A stretch of 38,196 nt of DNA from Pseudomonadota bacterium (GTDB taxonomy: Bacteria; Pseudomonadota; Alphaproteobacteria; Sphingomonadales; Sphingomonadaceae), in assembly GCA_963205175.1 (NCBI GenBank), contig CAUJIW010000130.1:1-38196 (forward strand), written 5' to 3'. A program made the translations under genes and the position numbers. Under the pieces are notes generated by a model. It had not been told where the DNA came from. It was given only the letters and a program-made list of their open reading frames with translations, and made no database searches. Positions 1 to 8,160 of the stretch are shown piece after piece (the stretch's first letter is position 1; every line of letters begins with the position of its first letter).

Positions 1-91
1 CGCCGCCCACATGTCCCTTCAAAAACCTACAATGAGAAAGAGCGAAGTCGCCTCCCCGCCGAAGTCACCCTCGGCGTCAGCGACAGGCGGC

Positions 92-152
92 GATATACCC
101 AACCCCAAACCAAACTGTCAAAACAAATCTTGAAAGAAAAACGACATTTTTC
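92..152 (-). promoter_or_regulatory. Predicted strong leftward promoter with UP-like element
   Basis: On the minus strand a perfect -35 TTGACA (plus 121-116) is followed after 18 nt by TATATC (plus 97-92). Immediately upstream (plus 122-152) lies an A/T-rich tract with A and T runs, as in an UP element. The start point would be near 85. Transcription would leave the window on the left through a hairpin-bearing leader. Promoter by pattern only. Confidence 0.45.
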
Positions 153-192
153 CGCAATCGCGCCAACCAATTGTAATTCATATATTTATTGA

Positions 193-206
193 AGGCCCAT
201 CGGCCT
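193..206 (-). terminator. Weak hairpin after the serine hydrolase gene
   Basis: AGGCC, 4-nt loop, GGCCT lies about 120 nt past the hydrolase stop on the minus strand and is followed by an A/T-rich but not T-only tail (TTCAATAAAT). It is short and may not end transcription. Confidence 0.2.
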
Positions 207-325
207 GCGTCCCAGGCTGGCGGCGCGGACACCCCACCGCCCGGGGCCTCGTTGCCCCACATCGGGACACGACTCCGTCTGGACTCGGGACCGGACCGCC
301 AGGACGGCCCGGCAACCGGCGTGAC

Positions 326-1663
326 TCAGTGCACCACGCTGCGGGTGGCGGTCGCGGCGGTCTGCCTGCGCAGCGGCGCCAGCGCCTGTTCCTGCGGCCG
401 CACCCCCTCGACGAAAAGCTCCATGTACGCCGGCAGGATGGTGCGGAAATGCGGACTGGAGGCATTGGTGAGAATCACGATGCCGGACTGTTGCGCCGGC
501 ACGAAGGCGATCTGGGCGATATAGCCCTGCACCGTGCCGGCGTGGGCGACCACCTGGGTGCCGCCGATATCGTAGATACGCCAGCCATAGCCGTAGGCGG
601 CATCGCGCGTATCGACGAAGCGGTTGCGCAGGCTGCGCAGATCCTTGGGCGTCTTCACGCGCGGCGTCTGCAGCGTCGCGGCGATATCCGGGGCGTAGGC
701 CGCCGGCATCCGGCCCAGCTGCGCGAGCAGCCACTGGGCCATGTCGCGACCAGAGGCGTTGACACCGGCGGCGGCCTGCAAGGCGTAATAGGGTTCACGC
801 AGGCCGACTTCACGCCAGCCAGTACCCGCCCGGACATGGGGGCGCGCCCAGTTGTCGTCGTGGCGCAGACCCGCCGATCCGAGCGAGGCACGATCCATGT
901 GCAGCGGCGCGAAGATGCGCTGGCGCATCAGATCGGCATAGCTCTTGCCGGTGCGGGCCTGGATGGCATCGGCCACCAGGTTGAACGTGAGGTTCTGGTA
1001 GGCATAGCAAGTGCCCGGCTTGCAGGCGGGCGGCACCTTGGCCAGCCGCGGCAGGATATCCCTCGCCGGCACGCCCGCCTCCAGCAGGTCGTCATAGGCA
1101 TTGGGCGGCAGGCCGGTGCGATGGCTGAGCAGATCGCCGATGGTCAGGCCCGATCGTGGCGCGCCCAGCGACACACCAGGCAGCACGGCGCGCAGTGGCG
1201 TCGACCAGTCCAGCACCCGATCCCTGACCAGCATGCCGGTAAGCCCGGCGGCGAAGGTCTTGGATAGCGAGGCGAGATGGAACACCGTCCTGTCATCGAC
1301 CGCCGCGGCCCCCGACACGCTGCGATGCCCATAGCCACGCAGCATGGCAAGACGACCATGGTCGACGACGGCGACCGAGACGCCGACGAGATCGCCGCTG
1401 GCGGTGCGTTCGGCAAGGAAAGCATCGAATGTCTGCTGCCGGACGGCCCGCGCGCTGCCCGGCGCAGGGGGCAGGCTGAGATCGACGGCGGGCGTGGCCG
1501 GCGCGGCGGCGGCGGCCACCGGGGACACGAGCATGATGCCGGCAACCGACGCGAACGCCACAACGGACGACGCCAACGCGGCAAAGGAGCGCCCCAGGGC
1601 CTTGCCAGCGGGCATCAGCCGCGCCCCCGACCATCGACGTCCTGGCCACCGCTGCTGGATCAT
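326..1663 (-). CDS. Exported serine hydrolase (beta-lactamase class C / PBP4-like fold)
   Basis: Secreted or periplasmic hydrolase of the class C beta-lactamase / D-Ala-D-Ala peptidase superfamily, 445 aa. An N-terminal signal peptide is visible: basic start, then a hydrophobic stretch at about residues 27-54 ending in an alanine-rich cleavage region. The three catalytic motifs are present: SLSK at 132-135 (nucleophile Ser132 and Lys135), YQN at 222-224, and HAG at 374-376 in place of the KTG of true beta-lactamases. HAG is usual in esterase and peptidase members, so antibiotic hydrolysis should not be assumed. C214 and C219 could form a disulfide. The start at 1663 lies 27 nt after the predicted transcription start; Met17 (1615) is an alternative and would give a shorter n-region. 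The gene stands alone; the substrate is unknown. Confidence 0.88.
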   Translation of the reverse strand: MIQQRWPGRRWSGARLMPAGKALGRSFAALASSVVAFASVAGIMLVSPVAAAAAPATPAVDLSLPPAPGSARAVRQQTFDAFLAERTASGDLVGVSVAVVDHGRLAMLRGYGHRSVSGAAAVDDRTVFHLASLSKTFAAGLTGMLVRDRVLDWSTPLRAVLPGVSLGAPRSGLTIGDLLSHRTGLPPNAYDDLLEAGVPARDILPRLAKVPPACKPGTCYAYQNLTFNLVADAIQARTGKSYADLMRQRIFAPLHMDRASLGSAGLRHDDNWARPHVRAGTGWREVGLREPYYALQAAAGVNASGRDMAQWLLAQLGRMPAAYAPDIAATLQTPRVKTPKDLRSLRNRFVDTRDAAYGYGWRIYDIGGTQVVAHAGTVQGYIAQIAFVPAQQSGIVILTNASSPHFRTILPAYMELFVEGVRPQEQALAPLRRQTAATATRSVVH

Positions 1664-1697
1664 GGCTACCGCTACTCCACCCTGACCGACACCGGGG

Positions 1698-1727
1698 AGT
1701 ATAGGCGTCGCCGCCCGCCGACTACAA
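1698..1727 (-). promoter_or_regulatory. Predicted promoter of the serine hydrolase gene
   Basis: Minus-strand -35 TTGTAG (plus 1727-1722), 18-nt spacer and -10 TATACT (plus 1703-1698). The -35 overlaps a small inverted repeat, TACAA-GATA-TTGTA, at 1723-1736 that could be an operator half-site pair. Pattern-based. Confidence 0.4.
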
Positions 1728-1791
1728 GATATTGTATGCCCTGCGAATCAATTTAGGCGTCTCCTGCCGCCTGTCCGGGCCGACGGCGCGC

Positions 1792-3057
1792 CTACCCCCC
1801 GATGCGACGCGGCGCCGCCATGCCCGCCGGCACCTCGGTCCAGGCCAGTGTCGCCACCGCCGCGCATGACGGACAGACCAGCGACCAGTGGGGGGCGTGC
1901 GCATGACAGGCGTCGCACCGCCAGTCGGGTTCGGCGGCGCCGTGAACCAGCGCTTCCGGCCAGCGGGCATGGGGGTCGGGCTCGATGCCCAGCTGCCGGT
2001 GGGCGATGGCCGCCAGATGCGCGGCGCGGGCGCGCGGGGCGCCGGCCAGCAGCGGTGCCAGCGCCTCCAGCGCTGCCAGTGCCTCGCCGGCGCCCAGTGC
2101 CGCTTCCGCCAGCCGCATCCGGCTTTCGGGGTGGTCGGGGTGTGACGCCGCCAGGGCGCGGAACCGCTCCAGCCGGTGATGCGCGGTCTCGGTCGGGTCA
2201 AGCGCGGCATAGGCCTCGGCCAGCTCGGGATGGGGCGCCATGTCCCACGCCGCCAGGATCAGACTTGCCGCCTTCTGCCGCCTGTCGCGGGCCGCCAGCC
2301 CGCGGGCCGCCATCACCACCCCCGGCACGAAACCGGGCGCCGCCCTGGCAGCCCGGCGTGCCCAGTCCGTCGCCACCTCGTCATCGGTGGCCGCGAGCGC
2401 CGCCGCGGTCGCCACCGCCGCCCGACGGGTCGCCATCGCCGCCGCGTCGGCGGGGTCGAGCGCCGTCCACTTGTCGAGCGCGGCGGTCGCCTCTTCCCAC
2501 TGGCCCGCGCGGGCGTGTTCAGCGAACGCCGCCGCCCATGCCGCCGGACTGTCGGGCGCCAGCGCCACCAGTCGCGCCGTGGTCTCGATACCCGGGGCGT
2601 GCAGGTAACGGGCGATCGCCGCCAGCCGGGCGGTTGCCTTGCCGGCGGCCAGCCGGTCCGCCGCGACCTTGTCGCCCAGCCGGGCGGCGACGAACAGCGC
2701 CAGTGGATCATCGGCGACGCGCCCCAGGGCCGTCGCCGCCTGACCGGCCGCCCGCTCCGACTGCGCCAGCAGCAGATCCGCCAGAGCCCGGGTCGCCAGC
2801 AGTTCCGCCGCCCGCGCCCGTCGGAGCATCCGTCCGGGGCCGAACAGGCCGGAGCGATAGCGGATGGCCGTGTAAAGTCGCCCCAGCAGCAGCGGTATGG
2901 CCAGCACGATCAGCAGGGCGAGCAACGCCCAGCCCGGCGCTGTTGCCACATGCCAGCCGAGCCACCTGAGCTCCAGCCATCCCGGTTGGACCGCCAGCCA
3001 CGCCAGCACCAGCGCCAGCAGGGCGCCGATAACCGCCTTGGCCAGGCGGGCGATCAT
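1792..3057 (-). CDS. hemY: HemY-type membrane protein with TPR repeats and C-terminal zinc ribbon
   Basis: 421-aa inner-membrane protein matching the HemY N-terminal family: two hydrophobic segments (about residues 5-22 and 40-60), the typical LGRLY stretch, then an alanine-rich helical TPR-like region. The C-terminus has CDAC (381-384) and CPSC (395-398), a rubredoxin-like zinc ribbon as in LapB-type TPR proteins. The exact role of HemY is unclear; it is linked to the late tetrapyrrole pathway by operon position, not by shown catalysis. The start at 3057 is chosen because the HemY family begins at this Met (MIARLAKAVIG); the frame stays open 80 codons further but that part reads as arginine- and proline-rich antisense-type sequence. 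It lies 10 nt after the mitofilin gene and is probably the last gene of hemC-hemD-mitofilin-hemY. Confidence 0.85.
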   Translation of the reverse strand: MIARLAKAVIGALLALVLAWLAVQPGWLELRWLGWHVATAPGWALLALLIVLAIPLLLGRLYTAIRYRSGLFGPGRMLRRARAAELLATRALADLLLAQSERAAGQAATALGRVADDPLALFVAARLGDKVAADRLAAGKATARLAAIARYLHAPGIETTARLVALAPDSPAAWAAAFAEHARAGQWEEATAALDKWTALDPADAAAMATRRAAVATAAALAATDDEVATDWARRAARAAPGFVPGVVMAARGLAARDRRQKAASLILAAWDMAPHPELAEAYAALDPTETAHHRLERFRALAASHPDHPESRMRLAEAALGAGEALAALEALAPLLAGAPRARAAHLAAIAHRQLGIEPDPHARWPEALVHGAAEPDWRCDACHAHAPHWSLVCPSCAAVATLAWTEVPAGMAAPRRIGG

Positions 3058-3067
3058 GCCGCCTCGA

Positions 3068-4156
3068 TCATCCGGCGAGGGCCGCGGTTTCAAGCCGTGC
3101 GAGCGCGGATACAGCGGCCAGGTGCGCCTGCGCCTGCGCCAGCCAGGCCGCCGCCCGGGTGCGCGCGGGCGCCGGCAGCGACTGGACGGACGCGATGGCG
3201 CCGGCGAGGTCACCGGCCGCCAGTTGCCGATCGGCGCGCACCAGGGCATCGCCGGCCGATGCGCCACCGGACGAGCCCCCGGCTGGTTCGCCGGCACGAC
3301 GGACCTGCACCAGGCCCGTCAGCGCGGCCTTGGTCTCATCCCACCAGGAGGAGGAGCCTCCCCCGGCCGGGGTGCCGGTCTGGCCGAGCGTTGGCGCCAG
3401 CGCCCGGAAGCGGGCGCGCAATTGCGGGTAGGTAGGCCCACCGGCCTGCACGGCGCGCAGCGCCGCCACGTCCGGATTGGTCTCGCCATAGAGCGCCGCC
3501 AGCGAAGTGACCGCCGCCGGGAAGGCGCGCCCGCTCTCCAGCGCCCGGCGGACACCGGCAAGCAGGATGAACCCGCGGGCCCGATCGGCCTCGGCCTTGA
3601 CGCCCGTCATCCCTTCCTCGGTCCGCGTCGACAGCTGCGCCAGCTTGCCTTCCAGCGCGGTCACCCCGCTCTGCAGCGTCTGCGTTTGCAGCGCCGCGCC
3701 CGACTGCGCCTGCTCCAGCGCGGCGAGCTTGGCTTCCGCCGCCGCCAGCCGCTGCTCCAGCGCCGGGCCGACAGCGATTGCCGGCGCCGGCGTGTCCGCG
3801 GGCACCCCGGCCGGCTCGGTGGCGGCCGGCAACGGGGGCACCGACGGCAACGGGCGGGCCTCCAGCGCACCGACGCGGGTTTCAAGCGCCATCAGGCGAC
3901 TGTCCAGTCCGCTGGTGTCGGCGCTGGCCGCCGGCCGGCGCAGCGCTTCCGGCAGATACGACCGCACCTTGGACTCGAACCACGGGTTGCCGAGCAGGCC
4001 GGCGGCGAAGGCAATGGCGAGCCCGGTCAGCGCCCATGGCCAGCCACTGCTCGTGCGCGGCGGTGCCGCCGGTGGCACCGCCTGGCCCCGCATGGCGCGC
4101 GCCTCTTCGGCAAGGCTCGACAGCCGCGGATCATCGCTGGACGTCTGGTCGCTCAT
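3068..4156 (-). CDS. Mitofilin-domain inner-membrane protein (COG4223 type)
   Basis: 362-aa bitopic membrane protein. A short polar N-terminus is followed by one transmembrane helix at about residues 40-57, then a long periplasmic region rich in Ala, Leu, Gln and Glu with coiled-coil character (about 85-190) and a C-terminal helical mitofilin-like domain. Alphaproteobacterial homologues are the bacterial relatives of mitochondrial MICOS Mic60, which shapes inner membranes and contacts outer-membrane partners. The gene sits exactly where hemX lies in the enterobacterial hemCDXY operon. There are 162 nt between the hemD stop and this start, with a 7-bp-stem hairpin at 4278-4304, so separate control is possible. 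Family assignment rests on context and architecture. Confidence 0.78.
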   Translation of the reverse strand: MSDQTSSDDPRLSSLAEEARAMRGQAVPPAAPPRTSSGWPWALTGLAIAFAAGLLGNPWFESKVRSYLPEALRRPAASADTSGLDSRLMALETRVGALEARPLPSVPPLPAATEPAGVPADTPAPAIAVGPALEQRLAAAEAKLAALEQAQSGAALQTQTLQSGVTALEGKLAQLSTRTEEGMTGVKAEADRARGFILLAGVRRALESGRAFPAAVTSLAALYGETNPDVAALRAVQAGGPTYPQLRARFRALAPTLGQTGTPAGGGSSSWWDETKAALTGLVQVRRAGEPAGGSSGGASAGDALVRADRQLAAGDLAGAIASVQSLPAPARTRAAAWLAQAQAHLAAVSALARLETAALAG

Positions 4157-4277
4157 TCCTCGATACCCTCCGGCTGATGACCCGAGGCGTGTCGCCCCGG
4201 CGATGATCGCTTCAGGTAGGGGAGACCTGGCGCGTGAATCAAGGTCTAACCCCGATCATGACAGCCTGAATCGCGTC

Positions 4278-4304
4278 CAGGATGGCAGTATCGTTGACAT
4301 CCTG
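4278..4304 (-). terminator. Intercistronic hairpin after hemD
   Basis: CAGGATG, 13-nt loop, CATCCTG lies 15-41 nt beyond the hemD stop on the minus strand. There is no T run, so it is more likely a processing or attenuation site than a full terminator. It is the only notable structure in the 162-nt gap before the mitofilin gene. Confidence 0.3.
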
Positions 4305-4318
4305 CACCCACGCGCAGG

Positions 4319-5035
4319 CTATGCAAGGGCCGTCGCCGCCAGCAGCGCCGCCTCGGTGGCGGCCTCCGCGATCACCACCGACTGCCAGCCACCGTCGCGG
4401 ACCGGCCGGGCGACGGCGGCGCTCATGCAGCCCAGCCGCAGCGTATCAGGCCGCAGGATGCCGGGCCGCGCGCCCCCCAGCGCCTCGTAGAGCTGACGGA
4501 AGCGACGCGCCGTGCGCGGCGAGAACAGCAGCACCCAGTCCAGCGCGTTGCCCGTCAGCGCCGCGCCGGCCTCGGGCGAGAAAGTCTCCGCCAGATGGGC
4601 CTCATAAACGACTCGCCGCTCGGCCGTGATGCCGAGTGCGCCCAGCGCGCCGACCGGATCGCCCCGCACCTCGGCGCCGGACAGGAACAGCACGGACCGG
4701 GAACCGCTGGCCGCCACCTGCTCCACCAGCCGGCGCTGATCGCCGTCGCCATCGGCCCGCACATCGGTGAAGCCGGCGGCACGGGCGGCGGCGGCCGTCC
4801 CCGGCCCGACCGGGAACACCGGCAGATCGCGCAGGACGGCGGGTACGTCACCCAGCGCCGCCGGCGCCTGCCGGCTGGTGAACATGCTCGCCTCGGGCAA
4901 CGGGTCCGGCAGCGTCCAGGCGACCGGCACCACCTCCAGCAGCGGCGACTCGCACACCGTGTGGCCGGCGGCGCGCAGCCGCGCCGCCAGCCGCGCGCTG
5001 TCGGCCGCCGGCCGGGTGACCAGCACCCGCGCCAT
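4319..5035 (-). CDS. hemD: Uroporphyrinogen-III synthase
   Basis: 238 aa, the usual length for HemD, the cytoplasmic enzyme that closes hydroxymethylbilane into uroporphyrinogen III with inversion of ring D. The sequence opens with the family pattern VLVTRPAADSARLAARL followed by an ESPLLEVVP-like strand, then the second Rossmann-like domain. HemD is poorly conserved as a family, so the assignment also rests on position: the start shares one base with the hemC stop (TGATG), meaning translational coupling. Its substrate is the direct product of HemC. Hydroxymethylbilane cyclizes spontaneously to the wrong isomer, which fits tight co-expression. No catalytic residue is diagnostic here. Confidence 0.88.
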   Translation of the reverse strand: MARVLVTRPAADSARLAARLRAAGHTVCESPLLEVVPVAWTLPDPLPEASMFTSRQAPAALGDVPAVLRDLPVFPVGPGTAAAARAAGFTDVRADGDGDQRRLVEQVAASGSRSVLFLSGAEVRGDPVGALGALGITAERRVVYEAHLAETFSPEAGAALTGNALDWVLLFSPRTARRFRQLYEALGGARPGILRPDTLRLGCMSAAVARPVRDGGWQSVVIAEAATEAALLAATALA

Positions 5036-5964
5036 CAGCCGAACAGGGCGGTGATCGCCGGGCCACCGCGCGCCTTGAGATCGGCCGCCAGATCCGCGCC
5101 GATCGCCGCCGCGTCGGCCGGCGACCCGACCCGTTCGCCGGCAACGTCGTGGGCGCCATCGGGGGTCAGCACCTGGCCGGAGAAGGTGAGTCGCCCACCG
5201 TCGGCGCCCAGCCGCGCCCAGCCGGCGATCGGCGTGCGGCAGGACCCGTCGAGCGCCGCGAGGAACGCCCGCTCGGCGGCCACGCAGATGGCGGTCGGCG
5301 CGTGATCAAGGACCGCCACCGCCGCCCGCAACGGGGTGTCGTCGGCCCGCACGGTGACGCCCACCGCGCCCTGGGCCGGCGCCGGCAGCAGCACGTCGAC
5401 CGGGACCGGCGTGCCGACATGCCCCATGCCAAGCCGGTTGAGGCCGGCGGCGGCGAGCAGCGTGGCGTCCGCCTCGCCGCGCTCCAGCTTGGCCAGCCGG
5501 GTCTCGACGTTGCCGCGAAACGGCACGATCACAAGGTCGGGCCGGGCCGCCTTCATCTGCGCGCCGCGCCGCAGCGACGAGGTGCCGACGCGCGCGCCGG
5601 GCGCCAGGCCGGCGATGCTGGCCGCGCCCAGCAGGCGGTCACGCACATCCTCGCGTGGCAGCACGGCCGCCAGCGCCATGAAATCGGGCAGCCGGGTCGG
5701 TACGTCCTTCATCGAGTGGACGGCCAGATCGATGCGGCCATCCTCCAGCGCCTCGTCCAGTTCGCGGGTGAACAGGCCCTTGCCGCCGACCTCGGACAGC
5801 GGCCGGTCCTGAATGCGGTCGCCGCTGGTCTTGAGCACCAGCACCTCGATGCTGTCTTCCGGACGGGCGAGCGAGGCCGCCAGCAGCCGGCGCACCATGT
5901 GCGCCTGGGCCAGCGCCAGCGGGCTGCCCCGGGTTCCGAGTATGAGTTTGGACTTTGGCGACAC
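5035..5964 (-). CDS. hemC: Hydroxymethylbilane synthase (porphobilinogen deaminase)
   Basis: 309-aa cytoplasmic enzyme that joins four porphobilinogens into hydroxymethylbilane. Family marks: GTRGSPLALAQ near the N-terminus (residues 10-20), GGKGLFTRELD at 60-70, HSMKDVPT at 83-90 with catalytic Asp87, GTSSLRR at 127-133, and DGSCRTPIAG at 239-248, where Cys242 carries the dipyrromethane cofactor. The start codon is GTG at 5964, preceded by AGAGG about 6 nt upstream; no in-frame ATG fits better. It is the first gene of the heme cluster and is divergent from tsaD across only 46 bp. A possible -10 (TATAAG, plus 5997-5992) lies in that gap. Confidence 0.96.
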   Translation of the reverse strand: MSPKSKLILGTRGSPLALAQAHMVRRLLAASLARPEDSIEVLVLKTSGDRIQDRPLSEVGGKGLFTRELDEALEDGRIDLAVHSMKDVPTRLPDFMALAAVLPREDVRDRLLGAASIAGLAPGARVGTSSLRRGAQMKAARPDLVIVPFRGNVETRLAKLERGEADATLLAAAGLNRLGMGHVGTPVPVDVLLPAPAQGAVGVTVRADDTPLRAAVAVLDHAPTAICVAAERAFLAALDGSCRTPIAGWARLGADGGRLTFSGQVLTPDGAHDVAGERVGSPADAAAIGADLAADLKARGGPAITALFG

Positions 5965-6010
5965 GATGCACCTCTGTTAAGCACGGCCCCGCTTATAGAG
6001 AGGTCCGCCG
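5965..6010. promoter_or_regulatory. 46-bp divergent control region hemC / tsaD
   Basis: The gap must carry both leaders. Minus strand: TATAAG (plus 5997-5992) is a fair -10 for hemC, but the -35 17 nt upstream (TTTCGT) is poor and lies inside tsaD. Plus strand: AGAGAGG ends about 5 nt before the tsaD TTG start; no clear plus -10/-35 pair fits wholly inside the gap, so the tsaD promoter probably reaches into hemC. Confidence 0.35.
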
Positions 6011-7060
6011 TTGGACGAAACGATCATCCTTGGGCTTGAGTCGAGCTGCGACGAAACGGCGGCGGCCATCGTGCGCGCCGACAAGACGATTCTCGCCAAC
6101 CGCGTCGCCGGCCAGGAGGAGGAGCACCGCCCCTATGGCGGCGTCGTGCCCGAGGTGGCGGCGCGCGCCCATGCCGAACGGCTGGCGCCGATGGTGGAGG
6201 CGGCGCTCGCCGACGCCAATCTGCGCCTCGCCGACATCGACGCCATTGCCGCCACTGCCGGACCCGGCCTGATCGGCGGGGTGATGGTCGGGCTGGTCAC
6301 CGGCAAGGCGCTGGCGGTGGCCACCGGCAAGCCGCTGATCGCCGTCAACCACCTGGAGGGCCATGCACTGTCACCCCGACTGGTGGGCGACGTCCCCTTT
6401 CCCTACCTGCTGCTGCTGGTCTCCGGCGGCCATTGCCAGCTGCTGCGGGTGGAGGGCGTGGGCGCCTATCGCCGGCTCGGCACCACCATCGACGACGCGG
6501 CGGGCGAGGCCTTCGACAAGGTGGCCAAGCTGCTGGGGCTGGGCTACCCTGGCGGCCCGGCGGTGGAACGCTGGGCCAGACGCGGCGATCCGTGCCGGTT
6601 CGATCTGCCGCGCCCGCTCAAGGGCACCGCGGAGCCACATTTCTCCTTCGCCGGGCTGAAGTCGGCGGTGCTGCGCGAGGCCGGCAAGCTGGGCACCCCC
6701 GACGACACCGACAAGGCCGACCTGTGCGCCAGCTTCCAGGCGGCGGTGGTCGACAGCATCCTCGACCGCACCCGCCGCGCACTCGACCTGGCACCGGACG
6801 TGACGGCGCTGGTGGTCGCCGGGGGGGTCGCCGCCAACAGCGCCATCCGCGCGGGTCTGGAAGCACTGGCGAACCGGCAGGGGCTGCCGTTCATCGCACC
6901 GCCGGGCTGGCTGTGTACCGACAACGCGGCGATGATCGCCTGGGCAGGCCTGGAGCGGTTCCGGCTGGGGCTGACCGATGGCCTGGACGCGCCGGCGCGC
7001 GCTCGCTGGCCGCTTGATCCCAACGCCGCCCGGGCACCAGGAGCAGGAGTGAAGGCATGA
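6011..7060 (+). CDS. tsaD: tRNA N6-threonylcarbamoyladenosine transferase TsaD
   Basis: 349-aa Kae1/TsaD ATPase that, with TsaB and TsaE, transfers threonylcarbamoyl from TC-AMP to A37 of ANN-decoding tRNAs. Visible marks: [12 protein letters not shown] at the N-terminus, metal-binding HLEGH with His114 and His118, GGxxL-type nucleotide loops, and the C-terminal [11 protein letters not shown] with the conserved metal Asp. Length is normal. The start codon is TTG at 6011, supported by the AGAGAGG just upstream and by the N-terminus matching the family exactly; no ATG is available nearby. The stop overlaps the gpsA start by 4 nt (ATGA), so the two are coupled. Divergence from the hem genes is a common alphaproteobacterial arrangement. 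Confidence 0.97.
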   Translation: MDETIILGLESSCDETAAAIVRADKTILANRVAGQEEEHRPYGGVVPEVAARAHAERLAPMVEAALADANLRLADIDAIAATAGPGLIGGVMVGLVTGKALAVATGKPLIAVNHLEGHALSPRLVGDVPFPYLLLLVSGGHCQLLRVEGVGAYRRLGTTIDDAAGEAFDKVAKLLGLGYPGGPAVERWARRGDPCRFDLPRPLKGTAEPHFSFAGLKSAVLREAGKLGTPDDTDKADLCASFQAAVVDSILDRTRRALDLAPDVTALVVAGGVAANSAIRAGLEALANRQGLPFIAPPGWLCTDNAAMIAWAGLERFRLGLTDGLDAPARARWPLDPNAARAPGAGVKA

Positions 7061-8064
7061 GCGAGATGCAGCGAATCGGCGTGGTCGGTGGTGGCGCCTG
7101 GGGTACGGCGCTGGCCCAGGTAGCCGCCCGCGCCGGACGTGACGTGGTGCTGTGGGCGCGCGAGCCGCAGGTGGTGGCCGACATCAACGCCATCCACGAG
7201 AACCGCACCTACCTCGCCGGCGTGACACTCGACCCGGTGGTGCGGGCGACCGGCGCCTTCACCGACCTGGCGGCGTGCGACGCGTTGCTGCTGGTGGCGC
7301 CGGCCCAGTTCCTGCGCGCCGTGCTCGCCGATCTCGCCGCCGTGCTTGCGGCGCGGGTGCCGGTGGTGCTGTGCGCCAAGGGGATCGAACAGGGCAGCGG
7401 CCTGCTGATGACCGAGGTCGCGGCGCAGGTGGCGCCGGGCCGCCCGCTGGCCGTGCTCTCCGGCCCGACCTTCGCGGCGGAAGTGGCGCGTGGCCTGCCC
7501 ACCGCGATCACGCTGGCCTGCCAGTCGCAGGCGATGGGCGATCAGCTGATGACGGCGCTCGGCCAGACCACCTTCCGCCCCTACTGGAGCGACGACCTGA
7601 TCGGCGCGGAGGTCGGCGGTGCCGTGAAGAACGTGCTGGCGATCGCCTGTGGCGTCGCCGCCGGACGCCAGCTGGGCGAGAACGCGCGGGCGGCGCTGAT
7701 CACCCGGGGCTACGCGGAAATGCTGCGCTTCGGGCTGGCCAAGGGGGCGCAGGCGGAAACGCTGTCCGGCCTGTCGGGGCTGGGCGATCTCATCCTCACC
7801 TGTTCCTCCACACAGTCCCGCAACATGAGCCTCGGTTTCGCCATCGGCGAGGGCAAGCGGATGGACGACATTCTCGCCAGCCGCAACAGCGTGGCGGAGG
7901 GCGCCTACACCGCGCCGGTGCTGCTGGAAGCGGCCAGCCGCCTCGGCGTGGACATGCCCATCACCGAGGCGGTGGTCGATCTGCTCTATAACGACGCCGG
8001 CGTCGAGGCCACCATCGAGCGGCTGCTGCGCCGGCCGTTCAAGGCCGAGCGCGTGCAGCCCTGA
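7057..8064 (+). CDS. gpsA: NAD(P)-dependent glycerol-3-phosphate dehydrogenase
   Basis: 335-aa cytoplasmic enzyme that reduces dihydroxyacetone phosphate to sn-glycerol 3-phosphate for phospholipid synthesis. The N-terminal Rossmann fold shows [14 protein letters not shown]; the catalytic-lysine region reads [13 protein letters not shown], and the C-terminal domain has [12 protein letters not shown] followed by SRNMSLG, the family signature. The ATG overlaps the tsaD stop by 4 nt, so start choice is firm. It ends 13 nt before the tandem hairpin array that separates it from the convergent chemoreceptor gene. Confidence 0.96.
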   Translation: MSEMQRIGVVGGGAWGTALAQVAARAGRDVVLWAREPQVVADINAIHENRTYLAGVTLDPVVRATGAFTDLAACDALLLVAPAQFLRAVLADLAAVLAARVPVVLCAKGIEQGSGLLMTEVAAQVAPGRPLAVLSGPTFAAEVARGLPTAITLACQSQAMGDQLMTALGQTTFRPYWSDDLIGAEVGGAVKNVLAIACGVAAGRQLGENARAALITRGYAEMLRFGLAKGAQAETLSGLSGLGDLILTCSSTQSRNMSLGFAIGEGKRMDDILASRNSVAEGAYTAPVLLEAASRLGVDMPITEAVVDLLYNDAGVEATIERLLRRPFKAERVQP

Positions 8065-8077
8065 CGGCGGCGGCCCT

Positions 8078-8160
8078 CCCGCGGCCTCAGGCCGCTTTGA
8101 TACGCCCCCGCGGCCTCAGGCCGCCTTGATACGCCCCCGCGGCCTCAGGCCGCCTTGATG
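8078..8160. repeat. Threefold 29-bp tandem hairpin repeat between gpsA and the chemoreceptor gene
   Basis: Units start at 8078, 8107 and 8136. Each contains GCGGCC-TCA-GGCCGC (8081-8095, 8110-8124, 8139-8153), a perfect 6-bp stem with a 3-nt loop; units 1 and 2 differ by one base (ctttga versus ccttga). Unit 3 is the real 3' end of the chemoreceptor gene: its stop TGA (8147-8145, minus) is the hairpin loop. The other two units are therefore tandem copies of the gene's last codons, stop and hairpin. Being between convergent genes, the array could block read-through in both directions, though no T run follows. 29 is not a multiple of 3, so the copies lie in different frames. Confidence 0.9.

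Larger units (their letters stand above)
1..325. other. Gene-free left end (325 bp)
   Basis: I see no convincing gene in this stretch; the short open frames are low-complexity or antisense to the serine hydrolase gene. Bases about 100-190 are much more AT-rich than the rest of the window. The stretch holds a predicted leftward promoter (92-121), an A/T hairpin at 136-152 (GAAAAA, 5-nt loop, TTTTTC), a weak hairpin at 193-206 that could end the hydrolase transcript, and a hairpin at 57-76 (CGCCGA/TCGGCG, 8-nt loop) in the predicted leader. A minus-strand ATG at 12-10, or GTG at 10-8, follows a GAAGGGA purine stretch and may be the first codon of a gene lying left of the window; too little is visible to call it. 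Confidence 0.6.

Noticed and set aside
1-325. Recently acquired island because of AT-rich bases 100-190
   Set aside because: The AT-rich part is short, lies in a promoter, and no mobile genes or attachment repeats are seen.
326-1663. Antibiotic-resistance beta-lactamase
   Set aside because: The third motif is HAG, not KTG, and the closest look is to esterase/peptidase members; resistance cannot be claimed.
4290-4316. Plus-strand promoter (TTGACA) between hemD and the mitofilin gene
   Set aside because: The -35 is perfect but no good -10 follows at 16-18 nt, and it would drive antisense RNA into hemD without a target gene.
8078-8160. CRISPR array
   Set aside because: Three 29-bp units abut with no spacers, and the last unit is the coding end of a gene; no cas genes are near.
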